This document shows, one piece after another, positions 13,580 to 21,023 of a stretch of 33,051 bases of DNA; position 1 is the first letter of the stretch; every line of letters begins with the position of its first letter. Where the stretch lies: positions 1 to 33,051 of the IMG/VR virus record IMGVR_UViG_3300035698_030960; one strand, given 5' to 3'. The stretch comes from a virus. Under the pieces are notes generated by a model that did no database searches, was not told the origin of the DNA, and saw only the letters and a program-made list of their open reading frames with translations. The position numbers were made by a program, and so were the translations under genes.

Positions 13580-15926
13580 TGATCTCAACAGGACGCCAAC
13601 ACGACTGGATGAGTTCCTTGATATAAAGGAGTCCTCTCTGGAAGATGTTATGGCCTTCCTTGAAGAAATCAAGGGTGGCACCGTCCGGCAGATCAGGGAT
13701 GTTGCCCCAATAGCTGAGTGGGTCCGATCGTCATACTACCTTGGTGATGAGGCAAGGACACTATATCCGTTCTGGGAAGACGCTGTTGTGGAGGTCATTG
13801 AGGGCGGATATACGGAGGTTATTGGAACAGGAAGCCTACGTTCAGGGAAAACGACCTTTGCGAACATTTTAACCATAAGGAAGTTTTACGAGCTGAGTTG
13901 TTTTGCACCAATCCCTGCTCTGTTCGGCCTGTCAGCTACGTCGCAGATCCTATTCATGTATTTGTCGTTGACAGTAAAGCAAGCAAATCGTTTAGGAATG
14001 GGCCGAGCCAGGAGGATGATCGATTCCATACCGTATTTCAACGACCACTTCGAAAGAAACAGGCAAATCGAAAGCGAGATCCATTTTAAGCACAACGACA
14101 GTCTTATCATGATAGGTGGGTCAGAGCTTGGTCATTTTCAAGGTAGTGATTTGTACGCATTAGTATTTGATGAGGCTAACTTTGCTAAAGGATCGCTTGA
14201 CCAACGCTTTGAGAACGCAGTAAACATTTATCGGGAAGCAACAAACAGAAGAAAAATGACGTTTATGGTCGATGGTAAGGAAGACGGCATTTCAATCATC
14301 ATATCTTCGGCTGAAACGGAGACGAGTTTTGTTGAAGAGCGGGTTAAGCAGTCGAAGAACAACCCAAAATCAATCGTGATCAACGCTGTGCAGTACGAGG
14401 TCCAACCTTGGCGATATAAGGGAATGAAGCGCTTCTGGGTTTTTAAAGGCGACGACACGGTGGATCCCTTCCTCGTTAAACAGGATCGTGATTCACTAAG
14501 AAACTTTTGCAAGATAAACGAGCTGCCGTTTGATGGCTTTAAAGTAAAAAATGTTCCGAGTCATTTGCGGCCACTGTTTGTGAATCCGCCTGTGGCATTT
14601 AAGGATACGTTTGAACTGGATACGTATGGAGCACTCAAGGAAGTATGCGGTGTCGCTATCGGTCAGGAAGGGCGGTTCTTCTCAAATAGAGTCAAATTTG
14701 CAAAGTGTTTCTTGAAAGAACATGCAGGGGATCATCCTTTTACAAAGAAGGAATTTCCTGTATCATACTTAGACAATACTCAGATTGAAGAATACTTCAT
14801 GTCTGATAAAATAGTGTTCAACCCGAATTACGAGTACTTCGGGGGCATCGATCAGAGCTCAACGAATGATGACACAGGAGTTGCGCTCAGCCATATCGAT
14901 CCGAAGAACCCGAAATTCAAGGTAGTGTTCGATTTCATGATCAGAATAACAGCGCCAAAGAAGCCGGGCAAGATTTCGCCGGACAAGATAGTGGACTTTT
15001 TTATATTCCTCAGGAGGCGCTGTGGTATCAAGAACTTAAAAATATTTATGGACTGGTGGGCATCGTTACAGTCAGTTCAGAAGTTCCATGTGAACGGAAT
15101 TGATGCAGAAGTAAACTCCGTTGATCGGAGTTGGGATGCGTATAGAAGCTTGTCAGGTAGTATATTGGATGAATGTGTTGAAGGCTATCATTATAAGGTC
15201 TTTAAACAGGAGTTTTTTGCACTGATACAGGACAATGTTAAGAAAAAGATCGATCATCCTGCTGATGGTAGTAAGGATGTTGCGGATGCAGTCTGCCAGT
15301 CTCATGCGGCGGCGATTAGTACTTACCTTGATATTATGGCCGGAATAAGATACTTCCCATCGTTCGGGTCACAGAATTTAATCAAGATATCTCACGACAG
15401 GAGCCAGTCTATTTATGCGGGCATTTATTTCGGCCCAGAAGCATTCTACGTATGCTGGGTGTACGAAAAGCGTTCGGATAAAGAAACGCAAGTGTTTGTG
15501 TTTGACGAGTACTCCGATGAAGGTCATTCCGACGAACACCGGGCCGAAGCGATCAAGAAAAAAAGTGAAGGAATGAGTATCGTTTATGCAGGAGACCCTG
15601 GTGACTTTTTAAGAATGGATGTCACAGGAGCCACGCCTGACAAAAGATATCAGCAGTTGGGCGTACCGGTGTTTGTAAGGAAGTATATGGATCGTGACAA
15701 TTTTGGCCTGGTCAGACAGGTCGTTGGTGATGAATCAAAAACAACCATTTTCCTTGACGAAAATAATACACCGCTCATGTCACGGGCATTTCGACGAGCG
15801 AGGTATAAGATGAAAGGTATCGTAAAGACCAGAGCGCTTGATCAGACAGGCGAGGAGTATCCAATATATGCGCTTCGGTTTGCTCTGGAAGAAATCTTCG
15901 TTAAGGGCACGGTCACAGCAGGATAA
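13557..15926 (+). CDS. terL: Large terminase subunit with extra C-terminal nuclease-like domain
   Basis: A 789-residue protein from ATG 13557 (AGGAAGAGG upstream; ATG 13527 is possible). It is the DNA-packaging motor. Walker A GSLRSGKT is at 92-99 and Walker B LVFDEAN at 202-208. A RNase H-type nuclease domain follows with D432 (G-G-I-D-Q-S), D499 (I-F-M-D-W-W) and D574/D577 (K-D-V-A-D-A-V). Usual length is about 450-600 residues. Here about 170 more residues (619-781) repeat the look of a nuclease domain: Y-A-G-I-Y, V-F-D-E-Y, S-D-E-H, V-Y-A-G-D-P, L-G-V-P-V and a closing Y-A-L-R-F-A-L, but lack the first and last catalytic Asp. Confidence 0.92.
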   Translation: MPSQVLIDDLNRTPTRLDEFLDIKESSLEDVMAFLEEIKGGTVRQIRDVAPIAEWVRSSYYLGDEARTLYPFWEDAVVEVIEGGYTEVIGTGSLRSGKTTFANILTIRKFYELSCFAPIPALFGLSATSQILFMYLSLTVKQANRLGMGRARRMIDSIPYFNDHFERNRQIESEIHFKHNDSLIMIGGSELGHFQGSDLYALVFDEANFAKGSLDQRFENAVNIYREATNRRKMTFMVDGKEDGISIIISSAETETSFVEERVKQSKNNPKSIVINAVQYEVQPWRYKGMKRFWVFKGDDTVDPFLVKQDRDSLRNFCKINELPFDGFKVKNVPSHLRPLFVNPPVAFKDTFELDTYGALKEVCGVAIGQEGRFFSNRVKFAKCFLKEHAGDHPFTKKEFPVSYLDNTQIEEYFMSDKIVFNPNYEYFGGIDQSSTNDDTGVALSHIDPKNPKFKVVFDFMIRITAPKKPGKISPDKIVDFFIFLRRRCGIKNLKIFMDWWASLQSVQKFHVNGIDAEVNSVDRSWDAYRSLSGSILDECVEGYHYKVFKQEFFALIQDNVKKKIDHPADGSKDVADAVCQSHAAAISTYLDIMAGIRYFPSFGSQNLIKISHDRSQSIYAGIYFGPEAFYVCWVYEKRSDKETQVFVFDEYSDEGHSDEHRAEAIKKKSEGMSIVYAGDPGDFLRMDVTGATPDKRYQQLGVPVFVRKYMDRDNFGLVRQVVGDESKTTIFLDENNTPLMSRAFRRARYKMKGIVKTRALDQTGEEYPIYALRFALEEIFVKGTVTAG

Positions 15927-15928
15927 AT

Positions 15929-15945
15929 AGCAAAGGCATGAGCCA
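15929..15945 (+). repeat. 17-bp leader repeat, copy 1
   Basis: AGCAAAGGCATGAGCCA occurs here, between terminase and portal, and again at 20307-20323 before the nuclease-like gene. In both cases a similar GCGG-x-TAAAG segment, a purine-rich ribosome site and ATGGC follow. GGC-ATGA-GCC can form a small hairpin. A translational control element is possible. Confidence 0.6.
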
Positions 15946-15969
15946 TCGCGGGTAAAGAGGAAGAAGAAT

Positions 15970-17460
15970 ATGGCAGTTCAAATGCTGTTCCAGTCTCTTG
16001 TTGAGCAAATCGTAAATAATGCGTTTGGCGATTTACTTAGTAGCGAGAGAAAAAAGCAAATTGAGTCAATCGGCAAAGCGTGGGATTTTTACTACGGTAA
16101 TCAGGAGCAGTATCTGAAAAGGTATCGTGGTGAAGATTGGGACGATTACGCAGACAAAGACAAGCTCGTATTCAACTATACAAAGGGTATTATTGATGAG
16201 TATATTGATGGGGTTTTCGCAAAACCTGTCACAATAGTCATTGACGAGGCAAACCAACAGAAGACATGGGACGAAATAGTTGCCCCAATGTCCTTCTTTG
16301 GGCAAACGCCCTTTTTCACAAAGTGTCAACGAATCGCTGAAATATCTGATACGTGCGTGCTGATGGTCCGATATAATCCTAAGACCGGCAAGACGTTCTT
16401 TGAAGACATCCGTGGCGAGTTCGTGGCATTCCTACCTGATGAGGATGCCCCCAAGCAAGTAGGGAAGATGATCATATCTTACCTGTTTGACACAGGCATG
16501 TCTGATCCCGCAAAAAGATTTATGAAGAAGATCGAAATCTGGGACAAGGAAAACTGGGGAACTTATCTTCACAACCCGGAAATGAAAATATATAAAAAAC
16601 TTGATGAAGGCCCAAATCCGTATGGGATTATACCGGCCATACGTTTACAGCCCGAGGAAGATGATAACACCTTTTATGGACTCACAAATATCCATGATAT
16701 CGTGAAAGTGAATGAAGTTTATAACAATCTGTGGACAGGAATGGCACAGATCGTTGTAAATCAGTCCTTTTCGATTTTAGTCATGAAGTCCGCCGGGGAA
16801 ATTAATGTAGTACTGTCACCAAAGAAGTTCTTGAAATTTGAGAAGACGCCTGAAGCAACCGCTGAGTTCATAACGCCTTCGCCCCATATCGGTGATGTCC
16901 AGAAAGTACTTGAGGGACTGAAAGACGAGCTGATGGATTTTTCCAAGGTACCGTCTTCTGTGTTTTCCCAGTCAAAGGCGGCATTCCCTGCATCCGGCTA
17001 TGCCTTAAGAGTGAAGCGAATGCCTATTGAAAAGTTATGGCAGAGAAGGCGCTTGTCTTATGGCCCTTCAATGAGGAACCTGGTTCGGCTTGCCTTGCTT
17101 GTTGATGAAATAGGAAAAGGCGGGTCATCGACTTTTCAGAAGTATGAGCAGATACCTGTTTCAGTAGAGTTTTCAAATACGCTGGCCGACTTGTCCCCGC
17201 AAGAGCAGACAATCGTTGATGAGCAGGACTTAAGATATCACCTAATTACGCCAGTCGATCTGATGCTGAGGAAGTTCCCAACGATGACGAGGGACGACGC
17301 CAAGGAAAAGATCGACGCAAACAAAAAGGAAAATGAGGAGATGGGCGTTTCGGGCCTGGGTGATCTGGGCGGGTTTGGAGAAGAACCGTTCGGAGGGGGA
17401 CAAGGGATGGGTGACGAGGAAAAGGAAATCGACCTTGAACAATTACTGAGCGAATCATAA
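15970..17460 (+). CDS. Portal protein
   Basis: A 496-residue protein, the usual length for a SPP1 gp6-like portal. The N-terminal part has Y-Y-x-G-x-Q and F-N-Y-T-K-G-I-I-D segments, and the centre has the P-A-I-R-L followed by a Y-G-L-T-N-I-H-D-I-V helix pattern typical of portals. The C-terminus is Gly-rich and acidic. Twelve copies form the ring through which DNA enters and leaves the head. Its place directly after terL supports the call. Ribosome site GAGGAAG. Confidence 0.88.
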   Translation: MAVQMLFQSLVEQIVNNAFGDLLSSERKKQIESIGKAWDFYYGNQEQYLKRYRGEDWDDYADKDKLVFNYTKGIIDEYIDGVFAKPVTIVIDEANQQKTWDEIVAPMSFFGQTPFFTKCQRIAEISDTCVLMVRYNPKTGKTFFEDIRGEFVAFLPDEDAPKQVGKMIISYLFDTGMSDPAKRFMKKIEIWDKENWGTYLHNPEMKIYKKLDEGPNPYGIIPAIRLQPEEDDNTFYGLTNIHDIVKVNEVYNNLWTGMAQIVVNQSFSILVMKSAGEINVVLSPKKFLKFEKTPEATAEFITPSPHIGDVQKVLEGLKDELMDFSKVPSSVFSQSKAAFPASGYALRVKRMPIEKLWQRRRLSYGPSMRNLVRLALLVDEIGKGGSSTFQKYEQIPVSVEFSNTLADLSPQEQTIVDEQDLRYHLITPVDLMLRKFPTMTRDDAKEKIDANKKENEEMGVSGLGDLGGFGEEPFGGGQGMGDEEKEIDLEQLLSES

Positions 17461-17473
17461 AAGGAGCACACTC

Positions 17474-18049
17474 ATGGGATTCCGGGCGAGAGTAAAATCA
17501 AAAGGCGGCAAGACATACATCCGCTATTTTGTTAAGGAGACAAATTATAATAAGGCCATTGCTGCTGGAGCCCAACCATATACACCACGAGCCGGCAGCA
17601 AGAAAAAACGTTCTGGTCGAACGGCAAAAGCATCACCTGCTATAAGGAATATGCTCAGTGGGCCAGGCAAAAGCTTCGGAAAAAAAGGAAGGGCATCGGT
17701 CGCTCTAAAGGATCGATTAACAAAGCCGGGCAAAGGGATGACCACTCTAAAAGGTGGTCGTCGTACATCCCTTGCGAAGTCGAAAGACGTAAGGAAAGAC
17801 CAGGCCGAAGCCGTTAAAAGAGGCGCCACGCAAAAAAAGGCAGGCGCCACGCAAAAAAAGGCACCGGCCAGGAAGCAGAACCAGCCAGTCCCTGAAAAGG
17901 CGCAGAAGATTCGTGAAATCAGGAGCAAAATGAAAGACGCTGCGCAGAAACTACGGCAGATGAAAAAGGACGGCAAAAGAATCACGACCAAGGTAGCGTT
18001 GGTTCAGAAGTACTTGGCGTGGAAAAAAGAAATAAAGGCACTGAGATAA
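17474..18049 (+). CDS. Very basic protein with tandem repeat, unknown
   Basis: A 191-residue, extremely Lys/Arg-rich protein. The first 40 residues (strand, Gly-Gly-Lys turn, I-R-Y-F strand, then helix) loosely resemble the shared module of the neighbouring cassette proteins. The middle is disordered and basic with the tandem peptide G-A-T-Q-K-K-A twice. The last 50 residues are helical. Such a protein could bind packaged DNA. Ribosome site AAAGGAG; the stop overlaps the next start (TAATG). Confidence 0.65.
   Translation: MGFRARVKSKGGKTYIRYFVKETNYNKAIAAGAQPYTPRAGSKKKRSGRTAKASPAIRNMLSGPGKSFGKKGRASVALKDRLTKPGKGMTTLKGGRRTSLAKSKDVRKDQAEAVKRGATQKKAGATQKKAPARKQNQPVPEKAQKIREIRSKMKDAAQKLRQMKKDGKRITTKVALVQKYLAWKKEIKALR
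17822..17863 (+). repeat. Perfect 21-bp tandem duplication
   Basis: Two identical 21-base units (17822-17842 and 17843-17863), each with a run of seven A, encode G-A-T-Q-K-K-A twice. The exact identity suggests a recent slippage duplication that keeps frame. Confidence 0.85.
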
Positions 18050-19200
18050 TGGCCCTACTTGATGAAGTAAAAGTCGGAGTAAGAATAGTAGATCTGTCGG
18101 TCCGCCAGCAGAAAGACGGGAGGATTATCCTTGAAGTACTGGGCAAGGAGCTCAAAAAGCTGAATGATGCGACGAATCTTAAGACGAGACGAGTTTACGA
18201 CACCTTTTTCGGGAAGCTGAAGACAGACAAGGATAACCTTGTCATAGCAGACAATGATAATATTCTTATACTGCCGAAGTTGTTGGCTGTGCTGAGAAAA
18301 ATACAAGAGACGTACCGTAAACAGTATGGTCTTTTGTTTCGTCGTAACCGGCAGAATATCTTCCTGAGCTCCAAGGACCGAGAAAAAGAAATCCAGAAGC
18401 TTTTACTGAAGGCCGGAATTAGGGAATCACGGTGGCAGGTAAAAGAAAAGGATCTGATCTTTTTGGAAAGTATTACGAAGAAAAGCTTTAAACAAATAAA
18501 CGATGTCTTAACCAAGTGGGAAAACTTCGTTTATGACACGTTCTATGCCGGTATTTCAAGGCGAATGCCGCTGATGCAGTTTAGATCCATGTTCTTTAAT
18601 ACGGATGGTACAATTAAGGTAGGTAGTTCTTTAAACTGGTCAACCGAAAGTATAGCTCAAATTTCGGCAGTCGAGCAAAGGACTGAATTTAATCGACGTC
18701 AGGCCGAAGAGAATAGCTATGCCTCATGTTTTAATGCGAACCCCATGGATCGGCGAACAAAACCGGAATGCATCTCGGCGACATTAGCAGGAGTGATTCC
18801 TGAAGGGGAAATGGGGAACGATTATGGCTTCCCTCCACGGATGGTATGTCGTTGCGAAATTATTTATGTTCGCGGAGAATGGAAGTCAGTGAACGCAGGG
18901 ATAAATCAATCCATTGAAGAGACCCGGCAACGGTTAATTAAGGAGTTGTGGGAAGCACCGAATCAGAAGGCATTTTGGCTACGGGGTGGCAAGCTCGTTG
19001 TTTCAAGGGAGATACAGCGAGCGCAAGGAAACAAGATGTATAAGTCAGTAGCTGACCGTATAGGGCTTCTTGCCGATAACCCTGTACCAGAATATGGTGA
19101 CGTTGATTTCTTTGAACAGGCGTGGAAAAATCAAGGTAGTATTATGGAGCCGGAGGAGATCTTAACGATAAAAAAGAAAGCCAAGCAAAGGAGTAAATAA
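18049..19200 (+). CDS. MuF-like head morphogenesis protein
   Basis: A 383-residue protein started at ATG 18049 (AAGG eight bases upstream, TAATG overlap); GTG 18019 is rejected. Residues about 205-275 carry the MuF signature: E-Q-R-T-E-F-N-R, C-F-N-A-N-P-M-D-R-R-T-K-P-E-C, then G-F-P-P-R-M-V-C-R-C-E-I. MuF-type proteins are minor head components near the portal, needed for head assembly and sometimes packaged and ejected; some carry toxin domains. The first 200 residues are helical. Position after portal fits. Confidence 0.85.
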   Translation: MALLDEVKVGVRIVDLSVRQQKDGRIILEVLGKELKKLNDATNLKTRRVYDTFFGKLKTDKDNLVIADNDNILILPKLLAVLRKIQETYRKQYGLLFRRNRQNIFLSSKDREKEIQKLLLKAGIRESRWQVKEKDLIFLESITKKSFKQINDVLTKWENFVYDTFYAGISRRMPLMQFRSMFFNTDGTIKVGSSLNWSTESIAQISAVEQRTEFNRRQAEENSYASCFNANPMDRRTKPECISATLAGVIPEGEMGNDYGFPPRMVCRCEIIYVRGEWKSVNAGINQSIEETRQRLIKELWEAPNQKAFWLRGGKLVVSREIQRAQGNKMYKSVADRIGLLADNPVPEYGDVDFFEQAWKNQGSIMEPEEILTIKKKAKQRSK

Positions 19201-19787
19201 TGGCATCAGTGAAGAAAGTACTCAAACTCCTTGTAACATCATCAAGAGGGCCAAGAAAAGGCCAAAAGATAGTACGGCACTTCAAGACAGAAAAGGGATA
19301 TAGCAATTATTTGAAGTCAGGCAAAGGTGAAGTGATTAAGGAAGGGGCCAGCGCAGAGGTAAAAGGCCGAGTCAAAGACCTTAATAGAGCGCCTTTAAAA
19401 ACGGCCAAGAAAATAAAGCGCAGGGCAGTATCTCTTGATGAGAAGACCAAGGCATCGGCAAAAGAAGCAATGAGGCGGTTCAAGAAAGAAAAGCGACTGT
19501 ATCTTAAATGGCGAAAAAGATTTAACAGCAATCCTACGGAAGCCAACCGTCAAAAATTTGTTACGTATGAACAGAACATGAAGAGGGCTTTAGTCAGTCA
19601 GCGGCACATAGAGGCAAAGATTAAAAAAACAACCGATTTTGCCAAGCAGCTGAAGGCGTATAAGTCCGGTGGAGGATCGGATTACTATTATACGGGCAAG
19701 AGTTATGAAAAAACATTGACGGAAAAGGTTACGGTCAAAAAGAATCCAAATCTTAAAACATCAAAGATCCCGATCAAGTGGGAATAG
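19200..19787 (+). CDS. Basic protein with shared N-terminal module (copy B)
   Basis: A 195-residue protein overlapping the MuF stop (TAATG), so it is translationally coupled to it. Residues 1-50 carry the module: L-K-L-L-V-T, GPRKGQKIVR, F-K-T, G-Y and a helix ending S-G-K-G-E-V-I-K-E-G. The body is a long Lys/Arg-rich helical region (residues 75-150), then a Gly/Tyr turn and a basic tail. The body shares nothing obvious with copies A or C. A role inside the head is inferred from position. Confidence 0.75.
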   Translation: MASVKKVLKLLVTSSRGPRKGQKIVRHFKTEKGYSNYLKSGKGEVIKEGASAEVKGRVKDLNRAPLKTAKKIKRRAVSLDEKTKASAKEAMRRFKKEKRLYLKWRKRFNSNPTEANRQKFVTYEQNMKRALVSQRHIEAKIKKTTDFAKQLKAYKSGGGSDYYYTGKSYEKTLTEKVTVKKNPNLKTSKIPIKWE

Positions 19788-19801
19788 GAGATCAATATGG
19801 C
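19786..19801 (+). repeat. 16-bp translation-start repeat, copy 1
   Basis: AGGAGATCAATATGGC spans the ribosome site and ATG of the 19797 gene and recurs exactly at 20337-20352 over the start of the 20348 gene. It is direct evidence that the two starts share an origin. Confidence 0.7.
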
Positions 19802-20288
19802 TGCATTAAAAAAAGCACTCAAGCTCTTGGTAACAGCGTCAAGAGGTCCTCGTAAAGGACAGAAAATAATCAGAAGATTTAAGACACAAAAGGGATATAA
19901 CAACTTCCTGAAGTCAGGGAAGGGTAAGGTGCCCGGCGGAGTAGCAGGTGCGAAGGCTGAAGAAAGTATTTATAAGATTTCACACAAGGAATTGGAAAAG
20001 TACTTTGGCAAAAAGATCCCAAAGAAAAGTGTACCTGCACATATGCGAGCCTGGTCCGAGAAGACTGGTGCCAAAGGTTTTATTTCTGACTCAAGAAAAG
20101 AATTAAAAAAATTGAACCGAGAACTTGGCGGTTGGAAAAAGAAATATAAGGATGTAAGCCCTTCATCCGCAGAGGGCAAACTGTTGAAAAAAGAATTTAT
20201 GAAAAAGGCAAAAAGGGTGATAGATATTGAAGCAAAGCTGCCGAAAAAGAAAATATATATGAAATCCCCTGGTCCAAAATATGATTAA
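19797..20288 (+). CDS. Basic protein with shared N-terminal module (copy C)
   Basis: A 163-residue protein. Residues 1-45 carry the module (L-K-L-L-V-T, GPRKGQKIIR, F-K-T, G-Y, S-G-K-G). At DNA level it shares exact runs with copy A (AAGCTCTTGGTAAC and AAAGGACAGAAAATA), showing common origin rather than chance. The body (residues 55-163) is helical and Lys-rich with a possible coiled coil at 95-145. Function unknown. Confidence 0.75.
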   Translation: MAALKKALKLLVTASRGPRKGQKIIRRFKTQKGYNNFLKSGKGKVPGGVAGAKAEESIYKISHKELEKYFGKKIPKKSVPAHMRAWSEKTGAKGFISDSRKELKKLNRELGGWKKKYKDVSPSSAEGKLLKKEFMKKAKRVIDIEAKLPKKKIYMKSPGPKYD

Positions 20289-20306
20289 TTTTATCATCGG
20301 CAAAAC

Positions 20307-20323
20307 AGCAAAGGCATGAGCCA
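20307..20323 (+). repeat. 17-bp leader repeat, copy 2
   Basis: Second copy of AGCAAAGGCATGAGCCA, 25 bases before the start of the nuclease-like gene; the first is at 15929-15945 before the portal gene. The surrounding 59-base gap has no gene. Confidence 0.6.
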
Positions 20324-20336
20324 CGGCGGTTAAAGA

Positions 20337-20352
20337 AGGAGATCAATATGGC
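20337..20352 (+). repeat. 16-bp translation-start repeat, copy 2
   Basis: Identical to 19786-19801 and placed the same way over the ribosome site and ATG. Supports a duplicated start region for these cassette genes. Confidence 0.7.
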
Positions 20353-20899
20353 AGGGATCAAGAGGTACTATAACCTTGTAGTCAAGTACGCCAGCGGCAA
20401 AGGCACATATAAGGACAAGTTGTCCGACACCACGAAGCGGTTTAAACAGTTGGTGAAGTCGAAAAGGATTGTTTCAAAGAAGTTGGCCGACGTTGAAAGT
20501 ACCCACCGCTTGCGGGGTAAGACCAAAAGAACCGTTTCCTCTAATCAGTTTGAGAGACATGCTCTTGGAAGAAAAGGCGAGGAGATCGTAAAGAAGCTTT
20601 ATGGCGGGAAGTACAGGGGCGGCAAAAAGCCAGCTGATTTGGTTGACGCCACTACGGCATATGAAGTAAAAACCATGAGTGCACACGCAAAGGATAAGAA
20701 AATCCATATCGCGAAGAGCTCATTAAGAAGGAAGTTGGATTACGCCGAAAGGCACAAGCTCAAGAAAAAAACGATAGCAGTCATTATCAATGACAAGATC
20801 CAAGTGTATGAAAAAGCCGGGTTTCAGGGGCATTTACGGCCTACGCAAATGAAAAAGGTGGCCGAAATACCACGAGTGAAAAAAGGAAGGAAAAAATAA
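20348..20899 (+). CDS. PD-(D/E)xK nuclease-like basic protein
   Basis: A 183-residue protein. Residues 71-109 have the layout of a PD-(D/E)xK nuclease: G-R-K-G-E-E with E78, then P-A-D-L-V-D with D97, then Y-E-V-K-T with E106 and K108; this is the catalytic D...ExK arrangement. A helix with R-K-L-x-Y-A and a V-I-I strand follow, as in that fold. The N-terminal 40 residues (strand, G-K-G turn, strand, F-K helix) resemble the shared module in shape but not sequence. Encoded between MuF and scaffold, it may be packaged and act on host DNA, or help in head DNA processing; both are inference. Confidence 0.6.
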   Translation: MAGIKRYYNLVVKYASGKGTYKDKLSDTTKRFKQLVKSKRIVSKKLADVESTHRLRGKTKRTVSSNQFERHALGRKGEEIVKKLYGGKYRGGKKPADLVDATTAYEVKTMSAHAKDKKIHIAKSSLRRKLDYAERHKLKKKTIAVIINDKIQVYEKAGFQGHLRPTQMKKVAEIPRVKKGRKK

Positions 20900-20949
20900 T
20901 GTACGGTTCCGGCCCGACAAGTCTTAAGCATACTAAATATAAAAAATAA
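20899..20949 (+). CDS. Possible 16-residue basic minipeptide
   Basis: ATG 20899 overlaps the nuclease-like gene's stop (TAATG) behind AAGGAAGG. The product is a short basic peptide with Tyr and Lys. Tight coupling supports translation, but length makes it uncertain. Confidence 0.4.
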   Translation: MYGSGPTSLKHTKYKK

Positions 20950-20960
20950 AGGAGATAACC

Positions 20961-21023
20961 ATGGGCTGTAAAGGAGGAGGCAAAGGAAAAGGCAAAGGAA
21001 AAGGCAAAGGAAGGAAAAAATAA
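20961..21023 (+). CDS. 20-residue Gly-Lys repeat minipeptide
   Basis: ATG 20961 follows AAAGGAGA with good spacing, and the stop TAA overlaps the next start (TAATG at 21021-21025). After M-G-C-K-G-G the peptide is a Gly-Lys repeat built from a 12-base DNA unit, ending R-K-K. Strong ribosome site and coupling support it. It would be extremely basic; possible roles are DNA contact or simply coupling the next gene. Confidence 0.5.
   Translation: MGCKGGGKGKGKGKGKGRKK

Noticed and set aside
15934-15950. The leader repeat resembles part of the human Alu consensus (GGCATGAGCCA followed by GC-rich bases)
   Set aside because: The match is short and lies between phage genes with normal phage flanks, and it occurs twice in the same regulatory position, so human contamination is not plausible.
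17822-17863. CRISPR-like repeat array
   Set aside because: Just two adjacent units with no spacer, inside a coding region and in frame.
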